From a virus, in the IMG/VR virus record IMGVR_UViG_3300030406_004894, positions 1 through 37,466 of that record: a DNA stretch of 37,466 nt; one strand, given 5' to 3'. Each line of letters opens with the position of its first letter. Positions within the stretch are counted from its first letter, which is position 1. This document shows, in pieces, positions 1-8,282 of this stretch. The notes under the pieces are model-generated. The model was not told the origin of the DNA. It saw only the letters and a program-made list of their open reading frames with translations, and made no database searches. The position numbers and the translations under genes were made by a program.

Positions 1-888
1 GAACTTTACCATAGAGATTTTTCTTCTGCTATGCAGCATGCATACAAGCATGCTAAGTCAAAGCTTGGAGTAGATGTTGACCCGGATGAGATTGATAGAA
101 AAGTTGCTATGGGGCCTCGCAAACCATCCAAGGGTAAGACAAACAAATACCGTCTTTTGGATAAGGATGGTAAGAAAGCGATTCAAGTTCAAGTCTATGG
201 TATGGACAATGGCAAGTATGAACTGAATATGTACAAAGAGTCTGTAGATGAAGGTTACAGAGATAAGCAGGATGCTTCCTACACTGACCGTTATGCTACG
301 GGCGGTAAAGATACTGCTGACATGCAGAAGCGTCGTAAGGCACTTATCCAAAAGGCTGCTGATCGTTTTAAAAAGACTGGTTCGTACACTGGTAAAAAAG
401 AGTCTGTAGAAGAACGTTACTCTGGCAAACAGGTAAAGATGGCTATGGGTATTGCCTCTGACCCTCGCTACAAGCAAGGTAATTATACAGGTGCTGTAAA
501 CAAAATTGAAAAGATTGCAAAAGGTTTGTCTAAGCATCCATCTGTTGCTTCTTATCTCAAGAAGATGAACGAATACCTTGAGATTGGTACAGATGATATT
601 CGTAAGACATATGCATCTGAAACTCCCGGCCAGGAAGTTGTTAAGGAATTGGCAACAGGCACAGACAGAGCAATTGCATTAGGTGCTATTGGTGCAACTG
701 CATATGCTGCAAAGAAAGCAAAAGATAGATTTGATCCTGTAAAAGTTGCTAAAGCAAGACAGGACCGTGCAGACAAAAGACAGGCACGTCAAGATGCTCA
801 AGATCAAATCAGACAGCAGAATAAAGCAAGACGTGAAAGAATGAGAGACCGCTTCAAGAGTAAACCAGCTCGGAGGCCTGCTGGATAA
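1..888 (+). CDS. Conserved marine-phage protein, probably structural/assembly (5' partial)
   Basis: The frame is open from the first base. The ten residues before the first ATG (position 31) read like coding sequence, so the true start most likely lies left of the window. The N-terminal part (M-Q-H-A-Y-K-H-A-K, then VDPDEID and GPRKPS) and a segment ending in ELNMYKE resemble proteins I know from the structural regions of marine T4-like phages; their function is not established. The protein is lysine- and arginine-rich. Residues about 225-285 form a strongly basic, Arg/Gln-rich tail that could be helical or bind nucleic acid. It ends at TAA, one base into the next gene (TAATG), so the two are probably translationally coupled. 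A structural or head-assembly role is inferred from family context only. Confidence 0.75.
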   Translation, partial: ELYHRDFSSAMQHAYKHAKSKLGVDVDPDEIDRKVAMGPRKPSKGKTNKYRLLDKDGKKAIQVQVYGMDNGKYELNMYKESVDEGYRDKQDASYTDRYATGGKDTADMQKRRKALIQKAADRFKKTGSYTGKKESVEERYSGKQVKMAMGIASDPRYKQGNYTGAVNKIEKIAKGLSKHPSVASYLKKMNEYLEIGTDDIRKTYASETPGQEVVKELATGTDRAIALGAIGATAYAAKKAKDRFDPVKVAKARQDRADKRQARQDAQDQIRQQNKARRERMRDRFKSKPARRPAG

Positions 889-1766
889 TGAAATCGTTTA
901 AGTTCTTTACGGAAGAGTTTTTAGCAGAAGAAGCACAGATGCTGATGGAGAAACTTATCACGTTCGGTGGTAAGGCATATCCTAAGTTTGGTAACGTTGT
1001 TATCATGGCTGGTGGTGCTGGTTCTGGTAAAGGATTTGTGCAAGACAGACTGGTTGGCCTAGAGGGTAAGTCTTTTGATCCTGATGAACTCAAAAAGTTG
1101 GCAGGTAAATCTCCACTTATCAATAAAAGAGTAAAAGATGAGTTTGGTGTAGACCTGAAGGACTTAGGCACTAAACTTAGAGTACCTGAAAATGTTTCTA
1201 AGTTACATGAAATTATTGGTGATGCACTGAACTTACCAAACAGAAAGCAAGCGGCATTCTTTGGTTCTGTCATGACAGCTGCCGCTGATCGCAAACCAAA
1301 TATTATTTTTGATACAACTCTTAAAGATGCTGGTAAGTTACAGAAACTTTCTCGGCAAGTTACAACACTTGGATATGATAAAAAGAACATCCATATTGTA
1401 TGGGTTGTAAATGATATTGAAATTGCAAAGAAGCAAAACTTAGAACGTCCTAGAGTTGTTCCTACAGAGATTTTAATCAATACTCATAGAGGTGCATCTA
1501 ATACTATGGGTGACATTCTCAAAATGGGTGAAACACTGCGCAAATATATGGACGGTGATCTTGTATTTGCGTTTAATAAAATTGGTGTAGACTCTGAGTT
1601 GGTTACAAGTAGAAAGGGTGGATCATACGTTAAAGAAGCAGATTACGTTTATATCAAACGTGCTGGTAAGTCACTGCCACCTTTAGATAAATTAAACAAA
1701 GCAATGCTTTCTAAAGTTAAATCATATGTTCCAAAGAACATTGATTGGGAGAACTTGGAACTATGA
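888..1766 (+). CDS. Zeta-toxin-like P-loop kinase
   Basis: A 292-residue protein with a clear Walker A loop at residues about 41-49 (AGGAGSGKG, Lys48), preceded by a beta strand (NVVIMA). This is the layout of zeta-toxin/polynucleotide-kinase-type P-loop phosphotransferases. A downstream IIFDTTLKD segment (about residues 138-146) fits the Walker B/substrate strand, and an Arg-rich stretch (LERPRVV) could form the lid. Such enzymes phosphorylate small molecules such as UDP-sugars, or nucleic acid ends; the substrate here is unknown. The start ATG overlaps the upstream TAA and has a good ribosome site (CGGAGG at 871-876). No antitoxin-like partner is visible, so I do not call it a toxin-antitoxin system. 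Confidence 0.75.
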   Translation: MKSFKFFTEEFLAEEAQMLMEKLITFGGKAYPKFGNVVIMAGGAGSGKGFVQDRLVGLEGKSFDPDELKKLAGKSPLINKRVKDEFGVDLKDLGTKLRVPENVSKLHEIIGDALNLPNRKQAAFFGSVMTAAADRKPNIIFDTTLKDAGKLQKLSRQVTTLGYDKKNIHIVWVVNDIEIAKKQNLERPRVVPTEILINTHRGASNTMGDILKMGETLRKYMDGDLVFAFNKIGVDSELVTSRKGGSYVKEADYVYIKRAGKSLPPLDKLNKAMLSKVKSYVPKNIDWENLEL

Positions 1767-2077
1767 GAACGTTCAAAGAAAATATGAAACAAGACCCGGT
1801 GATTATGGAAGCAGAGTACCAAGGCAAAAAGGTTACTCTGAACAATCCATTTAGAACTTCCGGTGGTCCTAAGAAGTTTTCTGTATATGTTAAGAATGAA
1901 AAAGGTAATGTTGTCAAAGTAAACTTTGGTGATCCGAATATGGAAATCAAACGGGATGATCCCAATCGTCGTAAGAACTTTAGAGCAAGACACAATTGTG
2001 ACAACCCCGGTCCTAAAACAAAAGCAAGATACTGGTCCTGCTACCAGTGGAGAGCAGGAGCGAAGGTAGACAACTAA
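1763..2077 (+). CDS. Small conserved marine-phage protein with RxRHxCD and YWSC motif
   Basis: A 104-residue protein. I chose the ATG at 1763, which forms an ATGA overlap with the preceding stop; an in-frame ATG at 1745 would only add residues inside the upstream gene. The C-terminal part runs GDPNMEIKRDDPNRRKNFRA, then RHNCD and YWSCYQW. This pattern is familiar from small proteins or protein C-termini next to structural genes of marine T4-like phages. The His and two Cys could bind a metal, but no complete zinc-finger spacing is seen. Function unknown. Confidence 0.75.
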   Translation: MRTFKENMKQDPVIMEAEYQGKKVTLNNPFRTSGGPKKFSVYVKNEKGNVVKVNFGDPNMEIKRDDPNRRKNFRARHNCDNPGPKTKARYWSCYQWRAGAKVDN

Positions 2078-2364
2078 TGGTTACACAAGCAGAACGCATG
2101 GATCGCATTGAGTCGAAGATCGACAAACTTTCAGAAGTTCTTATACAAATGGCTCGGGTTGAAGAGAAATTAATCAACCAAGAAGAAGACCATAAGATTC
2201 TTAGAAAAGATATTTATGACCTTTATGAAAAGGTTGGTGATATGGAAAAAGTAGTACAAAAAAATCAGATCACTGTAAATATTATAAATAGAATCAGTTG
2301 GATAATCATTACAGGCGTGGTGGGTGGTTTCGGCACCTTAATCACCTACCTGTTCAATAAGTAA
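2077..2364 (+). CDS. Coiled-coil membrane protein, XhlA/holin-like
   Basis: A 95-residue protein. The N-terminal two thirds (residues about 5-70) have heptad-like hydrophobic spacing typical of a coiled coil. A single transmembrane segment follows near residues 73-92 (ISWIIITGVVGGFGTLITYL), then a short tail NK. This layout matches XhlA-type phage proteins that sit with holins in lysis modules. The ATG at 2077 overlaps the upstream TAA (TAATG); a longer version from 2047 lies entirely in the upstream gene. With the three-TM holin at 4836 it may form part of the lysis machinery. A structural membrane role cannot be excluded. Confidence 0.65.
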   Translation: MVTQAERMDRIESKIDKLSEVLIQMARVEEKLINQEEDHKILRKDIYDLYEKVGDMEKVVQKNQITVNIINRISWIIITGVVGGFGTLITYLFNK

Positions 2365-2374
2365 GGAATAACAA

Positions 2375-3277
2375 ATGTCTATTAGAAAAGCATTGATGGA
2401 AATGGCGAATCCCAAAACAGAACGTGCTGCATGGGTGCCAGAGTCTATCACAGATGAGCAAGTAGAAGCATTCATGGAAGCTGCTGTCACTTCTATGCTG
2501 GAAGGTGCAGACACTTTTGTGTTTGAAGGTAAACACTATAAAACAAAATCTAAGAAAGAAGCAAAGAAGCTTGACCCTGTAGGTAAAGCAGATGCTGATA
2601 TTGACAATGACGGTGATGTAGATAGTTCTGATGAATATCTGAAGAACCGTCGTAAGGCAATCAAGAAGGCAATGGATGAAGCATTGGACGCTAAAGACAC
2701 TGATACAGTTAAGGCAGTAGTTAAAGCACTAAAAGGTGCTAGTAAAGCCCATGCTGGACAAGCTAAGCAACTTAAAAAAGACTTACAAGATGCTGCTCAT
2801 ACGGAGATGGATCCAAAAAAACACGTTAAGTACAATGACGAAATGAAAATGTACTGTGTATATAATAAAGATGGTAAGGTCGTTGCTAAATTTGAAGATG
2901 AGGAAGAGGCGAATGCATACGCAATGAAGAACCATGATGCTCTTATGGGTAAAGAAGAGATGGATGAGGCAGCTGCTCCCGGTTCTACTGCACAACATGG
3001 CGCAACTAAAGAAACATCTGACACCTTTGAAAAGCAAATTGGTGGTGGACGTTCCCCTAGAGAAAAAGAATTTGTAGACATGCACAACATGGAAGTTGGC
3101 ATGGATATTGAAAAGGTTACTGATCAGAACAAAGAAAGCATGGAAAAGGCTCTGAAGCAAACTCCTGCTAGAATGGGTGATCAGAAAACAGGTGATACTT
3201 CTTTTGTAAATCCTGTCAAAGCAGATATCATTGATGGTATCACTAAAGCATTACAGCAAATGAAAACGAATAGTTAA
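2375..3277 (+). CDS. Acidic marine-phage protein with EF-hand/dockerin-like calcium loop
   Basis: A 300-residue, highly charged protein. Residues about 75-87 read DIDNDGDVDSSDE, with Asp at positions 1, 3 and 5, Gly at 6 and an acidic residue at 12, as in EF-hand or dockerin calcium loops. A basic helix (KNRRKAIKKAM) follows. This PVGKADADIDNDGDVDSSDE module is one I know from structural-region proteins of marine T4-like phages. The rest is low-complexity Lys/Glu/Ala/Met sequence that suggests helical, perhaps scaffold or internal head protein, but function is not established. A ribosome site (AAGGA, 2364-2368) precedes the ATG. Confidence 0.7.
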   Translation: MSIRKALMEMANPKTERAAWVPESITDEQVEAFMEAAVTSMLEGADTFVFEGKHYKTKSKKEAKKLDPVGKADADIDNDGDVDSSDEYLKNRRKAIKKAMDEALDAKDTDTVKAVVKALKGASKAHAGQAKQLKKDLQDAAHTEMDPKKHVKYNDEMKMYCVYNKDGKVVAKFEDEEEANAYAMKNHDALMGKEEMDEAAAPGSTAQHGATKETSDTFEKQIGGGRSPREKEFVDMHNMEVGMDIEKVTDQNKESMEKALKQTPARMGDQKTGDTSFVNPVKADIIDGITKALQQMKTNS

Positions 3278-3288
3278 GGATTAATACT

Positions 3289-3690
3289 ATGTTGAAAGCA
3301 CCAGCTTGGGCGAAACATGCAGTACCGACACCTAGAGGTTGGCAAGACCCAAATACGGGTGAACTGTTAGTATCTCGCCGTTTAAGTGACAGACAAGTTG
3401 ATGAGTGGCATACTCACAAATCTGCTCAAGGTTTAGCTAAACCGCAGGTTCAACCAGCTCCTGCCCCCGCTCCGGCACCAAAGCCAGAACCAATCATTGA
3501 AGCAGACCCTGTTGTAGAAGAAGTGGCACCTACTGCTGAACCTTTGATTGAGGCAGACCCTGTTGATCATGATCATGCAAGTATGACTAAAGCACAATTA
3601 GCAGAGCATGCGCATGCAGTTCATGGAATTGATCTTGACACTTCTATGACTAAAGCACAAATGATTGAGGAACTTGAAGCACAACTTTAA
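3289..3690 (+). CDS. Unknown protein with Pro/Ala linker and SAP/HeH-like C-terminus
   Basis: A 133-residue protein in three parts. The N-terminal 45 residues are rich in Trp and Pro (APAWAKHAVPTPRGWQDP). Residues about 55-85 are a Pro-Ala linker (QPAPAPAPAPKPEP), with two copies of an IEADPV motif. The C-terminus has two MTKAQ repeats (MTKAQLAEHAHAVHGI and MTKAQMIEELEAQL), resembling the helix-extended-helix fold of SAP/Rho-N-like domains that often bind DNA or act as tethers. The Shine-Dalgarno AAGGA at 3276-3280 fixes the start. A structural or packaging accessory role is only a guess from position. Confidence 0.65.
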   Translation: MLKAPAWAKHAVPTPRGWQDPNTGELLVSRRLSDRQVDEWHTHKSAQGLAKPQVQPAPAPAPAPKPEPIIEADPVVEEVAPTAEPLIEADPVDHDHASMTKAQLAEHAHAVHGIDLDTSMTKAQMIEELEAQL

Positions 3691-3693
3691 ATA

Positions 3694-4071
3694 ATGAAAA
3701 TCCTTAGTGAAAAAACAGAAGTAACAGAAGATAATTATCTTATTGTTGCTGCTAAACATTATAATAATCCGCAGTGTTCTAGTACTGATGAATTCTATGC
3801 TGACCTTGATCGTATCAAGTACATCAAAAGAATTATCAATCGTTACTTAGAATCTGGGGATTTATCAGAAAGATTACTTCTGAATCATATTATTGTATTT
3901 TGTAATGTTTTTGGTGTTGAGATTGGCGTGAAGATGATGGCAGTAAAACTAGAATACAAATACTGGTCTGTCATCAAAACCATTTTGGTATTTCTAAAGT
4001 ATATTGAACCTAGTGATTTGGTTGGTATTGATATGGACTCAAAAATTATTAACGTTCTTAGAGAGATTTAA
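3694..4071 (+). CDS. Conserved marine-phage protein of unknown function
   Basis: A 125-residue protein starting two codons after the preceding stop. Its middle part (LLNHIIVFCNVFGVEIGVKM, then KLEYKYW and a hydrophobic FLKYIEPSDL) matches a small helical family I recognise from marine T4-like phages, where it sits with structural genes; its function is not known. No transmembrane segment is certain, although residues about 60-80 and 95-105 are hydrophobic. It ends in a TAATG overlap with the next gene, suggesting coupled translation with 4071-4835. Confidence 0.7.
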   Translation: MKILSEKTEVTEDNYLIVAAKHYNNPQCSSTDEFYADLDRIKYIKRIINRYLESGDLSERLLLNHIIVFCNVFGVEIGVKMMAVKLEYKYWSVIKTILVFLKYIEPSDLVGIDMDSKIINVLREI

Positions 4072-4835
4072 TGTCAGTTTCTACATTTGCTGATACCGTA
4101 TATACCTATAGGTTTTTGAAATTGTTGGTGACCCCATTCAACAAAACGAAAGCCTATGAGTTTGGCATTGTAGATGATAATGGTAAACGCACTGACAAAG
4201 AAATCAAAACACAAGAAGAAAGAGATTCATTCAATCTTTTTCACAGACTTGTGTTTAACTTAAAAAGACTACTTGGCGCTGCGCCGGGTGGTAAATCTCG
4301 CATTGCATCCTATGCGGCTGCACTGGTTCTACTTAGAGAAAATTATGGTGTAGATACAAAATATGCAATGAATGAGATGTGTCTTGATGGTGATACACAA
4401 AAAACTCTGGCTATGATGATTGAGCAATACTCTGGGGATGAAAATTTTATTGAGGAAAACAAACGCATTCCTCGTAAAAAAGGTCAACCTGCAAACAGTA
4501 AAAAGCATAGTGATCTATATACAGATGAAAATCCCAAAGGTACTATTCATGGCTTAAAGTTTGCAACTGTTGATGATGCCAAATCTTCTGTCAATAAAAT
4601 AGAAAATTCTGATAGAAGTCACGCTCACAAGATTCAAGCTGCTATAGCGATGGAGCAAAGGGCAAGGGTCATGGGTAAAGATAGTGCAGCGAATGTGTAT
4701 AGAGAATACATTAATAAAATGAAAAAGAAAACAAAGAAGCCAGTGAAAGAAACCGGCACAACTACTGCTGATGTAGCGATGCCCCCTACAAAAATGAAAT
4801 TTAAGGCTTTCTTAAGACGCAAGAAAGACGATTAA
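4071..4835 (+). CDS. Conserved marine-phage protein, probably virion-associated
   Basis: A 254-residue protein. The N-terminal half contains a recognisable marine-phage signature: DTVYTYRFLKLLVTPF, FHRLVFNLKRLL and PGGKSRIASYAAAL (about residues 8-90). The C-terminal half is Lys-rich, with a segment (RSHAHKIQAAIAMEQRARVM) that looks like a long helix. The family sits in the structural/assembly part of marine T4-like genomes, but I know of no proven role. TAATG overlap upstream and direct abutment (TAAATG) to the holin gene downstream place it in one transcription unit with them. Confidence 0.7.
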   Translation: MSVSTFADTVYTYRFLKLLVTPFNKTKAYEFGIVDDNGKRTDKEIKTQEERDSFNLFHRLVFNLKRLLGAAPGGKSRIASYAAALVLLRENYGVDTKYAMNEMCLDGDTQKTLAMMIEQYSGDENFIEENKRIPRKKGQPANSKKHSDLYTDENPKGTIHGLKFATVDDAKSSVNKIENSDRSHAHKIQAAIAMEQRARVMGKDSAANVYREYINKMKKKTKKPVKETGTTTADVAMPPTKMKFKAFLRRKKDD

Positions 4836-5288
4836 ATGTTTGCACTTCTAGGTTCGGTTCTAGGGTTTGGTACGTCTTTTGCTCCAAAGATTTTGGAGAC
4901 AATAAATAAGGGACAAGAGCAAAAACACGAGCTCGCCAAAATGAGAGCGTCTGCTGAATTAAAGATGCAGATGCAAGATGCTGAATTTGACTACCAGAAG
5001 GAAATGGCACATCATGAGGAACACAAGCGTCTTATTGAACATGATATTGCTATCTCAAAAGAAACAGGTTTCTTTGCAGGACTTAAGAAAGGTGTGCGAC
5101 CAATTCTCACCTACTGTTTCTTCGGTTTCTTTCTGTTTTACAAGACAGTACTAGTTATGGAAGCAATGCGTAGTGGTCAAACCATTTCGGATATTTCAGA
5201 TGTTATCTGGGACGAACAGTCGCAGGCTATCTTTGCAGCAATCATCTCATTCTGGTTTGGATCAAGGGCAGTTGAGAAATTAAAATAG
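4836..5288 (+). CDS. Holin, three-TM gene-transfer-agent type
   Basis: A 150-residue protein with a hydrophobic N-terminus (residues about 1-18), a long charged coiled-coil-like helix (about 22-75), then two membrane segments. The first is RPILTYCFFGFFLFYKTVLV (about 88-107), the second AIFAAIISFWFG (about 131-142), and the protein ends in SRAVEKLK. The order, the R-P-I-L-T-Y motif and the FWFGSRAVEK ending match the family of three-TM holins first described from alphaproteobacterial gene transfer agents. Holins permeabilise the inner membrane at the end of infection. No endolysin is visible in the window, so it must lie elsewhere if present. Confidence 0.8.
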   Translation: MFALLGSVLGFGTSFAPKILETINKGQEQKHELAKMRASAELKMQMQDAEFDYQKEMAHHEEHKRLIEHDIAISKETGFFAGLKKGVRPILTYCFFGFFLFYKTVLVMEAMRSGQTISDISDVIWDEQSQAIFAAIISFWFGSRAVEKLK

Positions 5289-5295
5289 GATTATT

Positions 5296-5802
5296 ATGTG
5301 GACAGTTTTGAATGAAGAGTATGACATTAAATGTACTTTTTTAGATGTTAGTGATGAATTATTGAATAAACTTGGGGATGATATTAAAAAAACTGGTGAT
5401 AAAACTTACGGAACCACCAATTTAAAAGCAGAAATGACAAACTGGAAAACAGAACTGAAGTCATTTTTTCAATTAGAATCATTTATTGCTGATAAATTTA
5501 CAAAAAGATGTACCTTTGTAGATCATTGGGGCGCAGTGTATCGTGATGGTGATCATGCTTTACCACATGACCATACTGAATATGGTGACAATGGTGGAGA
5601 ATCATTTGTATTTTATGTAGATGTTCCAGAAGGGTCTGGAAACATTTATTTTAGTGAAGCTGATCTTACTGTTGAACCTCAAAATAAAATGCTTGTGTCA
5701 TTCCCGGCAACTGTGATTCATGAGGTATACCCTAACACTATATCTGGTATTGAAAGAATTATTACAGCAGGAAATATTGAATTTTCAGTTGACAATGTGT
5801 AA
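5296..5802 (+). CDS. 2OG-Fe(II) oxygenase-like protein (HxH type)
   Basis: A 168-residue protein with a double-stranded beta-helix pattern. His91-x-His93 (PHDH) is followed by a YVDVPEGSGNIYF strand pair, a distal His142 (VIHEV) and Arg154 (ERIITAGN). This fits putative 2-oxoglutarate/Fe(II)-dependent oxygenases in which the first metal motif is HxH rather than HxD. Such enzymes hydroxylate proteins, sugars or other small molecules; the substrate is unknown. Residues 1-75 are a helical lead-in. The last codons overlap the -35 box of the nrdJ promoter. It resembles the protein at 25467-26072 in its H-x-H ... H ... R spacing. Confidence 0.7.
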   Translation: MWTVLNEEYDIKCTFLDVSDELLNKLGDDIKKTGDKTYGTTNLKAEMTNWKTELKSFFQLESFIADKFTKRCTFVDHWGAVYRDGDHALPHDHTEYGDNGGESFVFYVDVPEGSGNIYFSEADLTVEPQNKMLVSFPATVIHEVYPNTISGIERIITAGNIEFSVDNV

Positions 5803-5820
5803 AAAATAAGATAGTATAAG
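5789..5820 (+). promoter_or_regulatory. Sigma70-type promoter for nrdJ
   Basis: TTGACA (5789-5794), a 17-nt spacer and TAGTAT (5812-5817, 4 of 6 matches to consensus). The -35 box lies within the last codons and stop region of the upstream oxygenase. The ribosome site AAGAGG and the nrdJ ATG (5867) follow. Confidence 0.6.
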
Positions 5821-5866
5821 TACTACACAATTTTAAAAATCACTCCAAAATTAAGAGGTGCGTTCT

Positions 5867-8083
5867 ATGACAAACGGTCTAGACATGAGGGACTTTTTAT
5901 CCCAAACAAAGTTTTACGAAGCTTATTCCCGATACATTGATGATGAAAACAGGTATGAAAGTTGGGACGAATCTGTAGACCGTGTTATGGCAATGCACAA
6001 AGATTATTATAAAGACAAAATGTCTACAGCATTGGTAAATGAGATGGCTGCTGCTTCCAATGCATATAAAGAAAAACGTGTACTTGGTGCGCAACGTGCC
6101 TTGCAGTTTGGTGGTGACCAACTGCTTAAACACCAGATGAAAATGTATAACTGTACATCTTCCTATGTTGACCGTGCTTCTTTCTTTGGCGAATACTTCT
6201 ATATCCTTCTGTGTGGTGCTGGCGCTGGTTTCTCTGTACAAAACCATCATGTCAACAAACTTCCTATGGTAGCAGAACGTAAGAAGCAAGCAAAAGGTTA
6301 TATTGTAGAAGATAGTATTGAAGGTTGGGCGTCTGCTCTTGATGTTCTCATGTCATCCTACTTTGTCGGTGGTGGCGTACATCCTGAGTTTGAAGGTCGG
6401 CGTGTATTCTTTGATATGACTAATATTCGTCCAAAGGGTGCAAAGATTTCCGGTGGATTTAAAGCTCCCGGTCCTGATGGTCTGAGACAAGCACTGGACC
6501 GTATTGAGTATCTTATTCAGGGCATTGTAATGTCTTCTAAAGACCCTGTACAACTCCGTCCTATCCATGTATACGATATTGCCATGCATTGTGCTGATGC
6601 GGTCCTGTCGGGTGGTGTGAGACGTTCTGCAACCATCTGTCTGTTCTCTCCTGATGACACAGAGATGATGAATGCTAAGACTGGTAACTGGTTTGTAGAT
6701 AATCCACAACGTGCACGTTCTAATAACTCTGCTGTGATTGTTCGTAAAGAAACTAAGAAAGAAGACTTTATGGCAATCATGGATAGCATTAAACAGTTTG
6801 GTGAACCGGGATTTGTATTTGTTGAGTCTACTGAACACACCACTAACCCATGTGTTGAGATTGGTATGTTCCCACAGATTGATGGACAGTCTGGCTGGCA
6901 AGGGTGTAACCTGACAGAGATTAATGGTGGTCTTTGTGTAGATGAAGAATCATTCTACAAGGCATGTGAAGCAGCATCTATCCTTGGTACACTACAGGCT
7001 GGTTATACTGACTTTAAATTCCTTCCAGATACTACAAAGCAAATCTTTGACCGTGAAGCATTGCTTGGTGTATCTATCACTGGATGGATGAACAACCCGG
7101 AGATTTTGTTTGATGAAAAGATTTTGGAAAAAGGTGCCAAGATTGTTAAAGATACTAATAAGAGAGTTGCTGATCTTCTCGGGATTAATCCTGCTGCTCG
7201 GACTACTTGCGTTAAGCCTAGTGGCAATGCTTCTGTACTCTTGGGAACAGCAAGTGGAATCCACGCTGAACACTCTGAGAGGTATATCAGAAATATCCAA
7301 CTAAACAAAGATTCTGAAGTTGCACAACTCATTGCTAAAACAAATCCAGAGATGGTAGAAGACTCTGTATGGTCTGCTTCTGGAACTGATTGGGTTGTAT
7401 CTTTCCCAATTACACCAAAGCAAGGTTCTATTCTGAAAGATAAACTTATTGGAACTGACCACCTTGAATTGGTTGCAAAGGCACAAAAGCATTGGGTAAA
7501 TACTGGTAAGAACAAAGAACTTTGTGCAGACCCTACAGTATCACATAACGTATCAAATACTATTCTAGTAGAGGATTGGGATGATGTTGCTGAATATGTT
7601 TATAGCAATAGGAATAACTTCGCTGGTATTTCTTTCTTGTCTACTTCTGGCGATAAGGATTTTAATCAAGCGCCGAACACTGAAGTCATCGACGCTGAAA
7701 AGATGGTGGAAAAATATGGCGTGGCGGCTGTTCTAGCATCTGGTCTGGTAGTAGATGGACTTGCTGCTTTTGGTGACCTTTGGATGGGCTGCCAGACCGC
7801 ACAAGGTTTCGGTGAAGATATCTCAGCTGAAAACTCTAAGAACACTCTGAAGAAAGATTGGGTGCGACGCTTCCAAGCATTTGCTGATAAATACCTTGAA
7901 GGTGACCTTAAGAGAACTGAGTACTGCCTGAAGGATGCATTCCTTATTCACAAGTGGGAAAAAATCAAAAGGTCTTACATGCAAGTAGAATGGATCAGTG
8001 AACTGTCTGAAAAGAAATACACTGATGTTGACACTCTTGGTGCAGCAGCCTGTGCAGGTGGTGCTTGCGAGATTGACTTTTAG
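5867..8083 (+). CDS. nrdJ: Class II (adenosylcobalamin-dependent) ribonucleotide reductase
   Basis: A 738-residue monomeric B12-dependent ribonucleotide reductase, which makes deoxyribonucleotides for phage DNA synthesis without oxygen or a separate radical-generating subunit. Signatures include the NCTSS motif near residue 98, SGGVRRSA of class II enzymes, the active-site loop NPCVEI with the predicted thiyl-radical Cys at residue 329, the redox partner in GWQGCNLTEING, and the C-terminal reducing Cys pair C729-x4-C734 (CAGGACEI). NPCVEI carries Val where many homologues have Gly. I chose the ATG at 5867, about 9 nt after AAGAGG, over an in-frame GTG at 5858 that overlaps this ribosome site. 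It has its own promoter and is followed by a mini zinc ribbon and a terminator. A need for B12 implies a B12-making or B12-importing host. Confidence 0.95.
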   Translation: MTNGLDMRDFLSQTKFYEAYSRYIDDENRYESWDESVDRVMAMHKDYYKDKMSTALVNEMAAASNAYKEKRVLGAQRALQFGGDQLLKHQMKMYNCTSSYVDRASFFGEYFYILLCGAGAGFSVQNHHVNKLPMVAERKKQAKGYIVEDSIEGWASALDVLMSSYFVGGGVHPEFEGRRVFFDMTNIRPKGAKISGGFKAPGPDGLRQALDRIEYLIQGIVMSSKDPVQLRPIHVYDIAMHCADAVLSGGVRRSATICLFSPDDTEMMNAKTGNWFVDNPQRARSNNSAVIVRKETKKEDFMAIMDSIKQFGEPGFVFVESTEHTTNPCVEIGMFPQIDGQSGWQGCNLTEINGGLCVDEESFYKACEAASILGTLQAGYTDFKFLPDTTKQIFDREALLGVSITGWMNNPEILFDEKILEKGAKIVKDTNKRVADLLGINPAARTTCVKPSGNASVLLGTASGIHAEHSERYIRNIQLNKDSEVAQLIAKTNPEMVEDSVWSASGTDWVVSFPITPKQGSILKDKLIGTDHLELVAKAQKHWVNTGKNKELCADPTVSHNVSNTILVEDWDDVAEYVYSNRNNFAGISFLSTSGDKDFNQAPNTEVIDAEKMVEKYGVAAVLASGLVVDGLAAFGDLWMGCQTAQGFGEDISAENSKNTLKKDWVRRFQAFADKYLEGDLKRTEYCLKDAFLIHKWEKIKRSYMQVEWISELSEKKYTDVDTLGAAACAGGACEIDF

Positions 8084-8091
8084 GAGGGTCT

Positions 8092-8241
8092 ATGAAATAC
8101 CGAATTATCTGTGACGATTGTGAAGTAGAAAGTGTAGTTCATCTGATTTATGATGAAAAACCAAATCACTGTCCATATTGTGGTTCTGAACTAACAGATG
8201 ATGAAGTATCAGAATATGACGCAGGATGCCTTTGTGACTAA
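8092..8241 (+). CDS. 49-residue zinc-ribbon protein downstream of nrdJ
   Basis: A short gene with a strong ribosome site (GGAGGG, 8083-8088, overlapping the nrdJ stop). The product has Cys7-x2-Cys10 and Cys27-x2-Cys30 (CPYCG), the four-Cys layout of a zinc ribbon, plus a C-terminal CLCD. It lies between nrdJ and a terminator, so it is co-transcribed with nrdJ. It could be a regulator or a small redox/metal partner, but nothing shows which. Confidence 0.75.
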   Translation: MKYRIICDDCEVESVVHLIYDEKPNHCPYCGSELTDDEVSEYDAGCLCD

Positions 8242-8247
8242 TATAAG

Positions 8248-8282
8248 TAACCTCAGTTGAAACACACTGAGGTTATTTTTTT
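8248..8282 (+). terminator. Rho-independent terminator after nrdJ unit
   Basis: A perfect 9-bp stem, TAACCTCAG (8248-8256) with CTGAGGTTA (8267-8275), 10-nt loop, followed by seven T residues ending directly before the next ATG at 8283. Confidence 0.9.

Noticed and set aside
58-537. Long reading frames on the minus strand here and elsewhere
   Set aside because: All lie opposite better genes, start without ribosome sites and give Phe/Leu/Ser-rich, atypical proteins; they are mirror effects of the codon use on the + strand.
888-1766. Zeta/epsilon toxin-antitoxin pair
   Set aside because: The neighbours are conserved phage proteins, not a small antitoxin, so only the kinase fold is claimed.
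5815-5822. T4-type late promoter TATAAGTA
   Set aside because: One base off the T4 late element TATAAATA and not repeated before other genes, whereas TTGACA with a 17-nt spacer explains the site better.
7110-7304. A 64-residue frame inside nrdJ
   Set aside because: It lies fully within a conserved enzyme in another frame, is Leu-rich and has no ribosome site.
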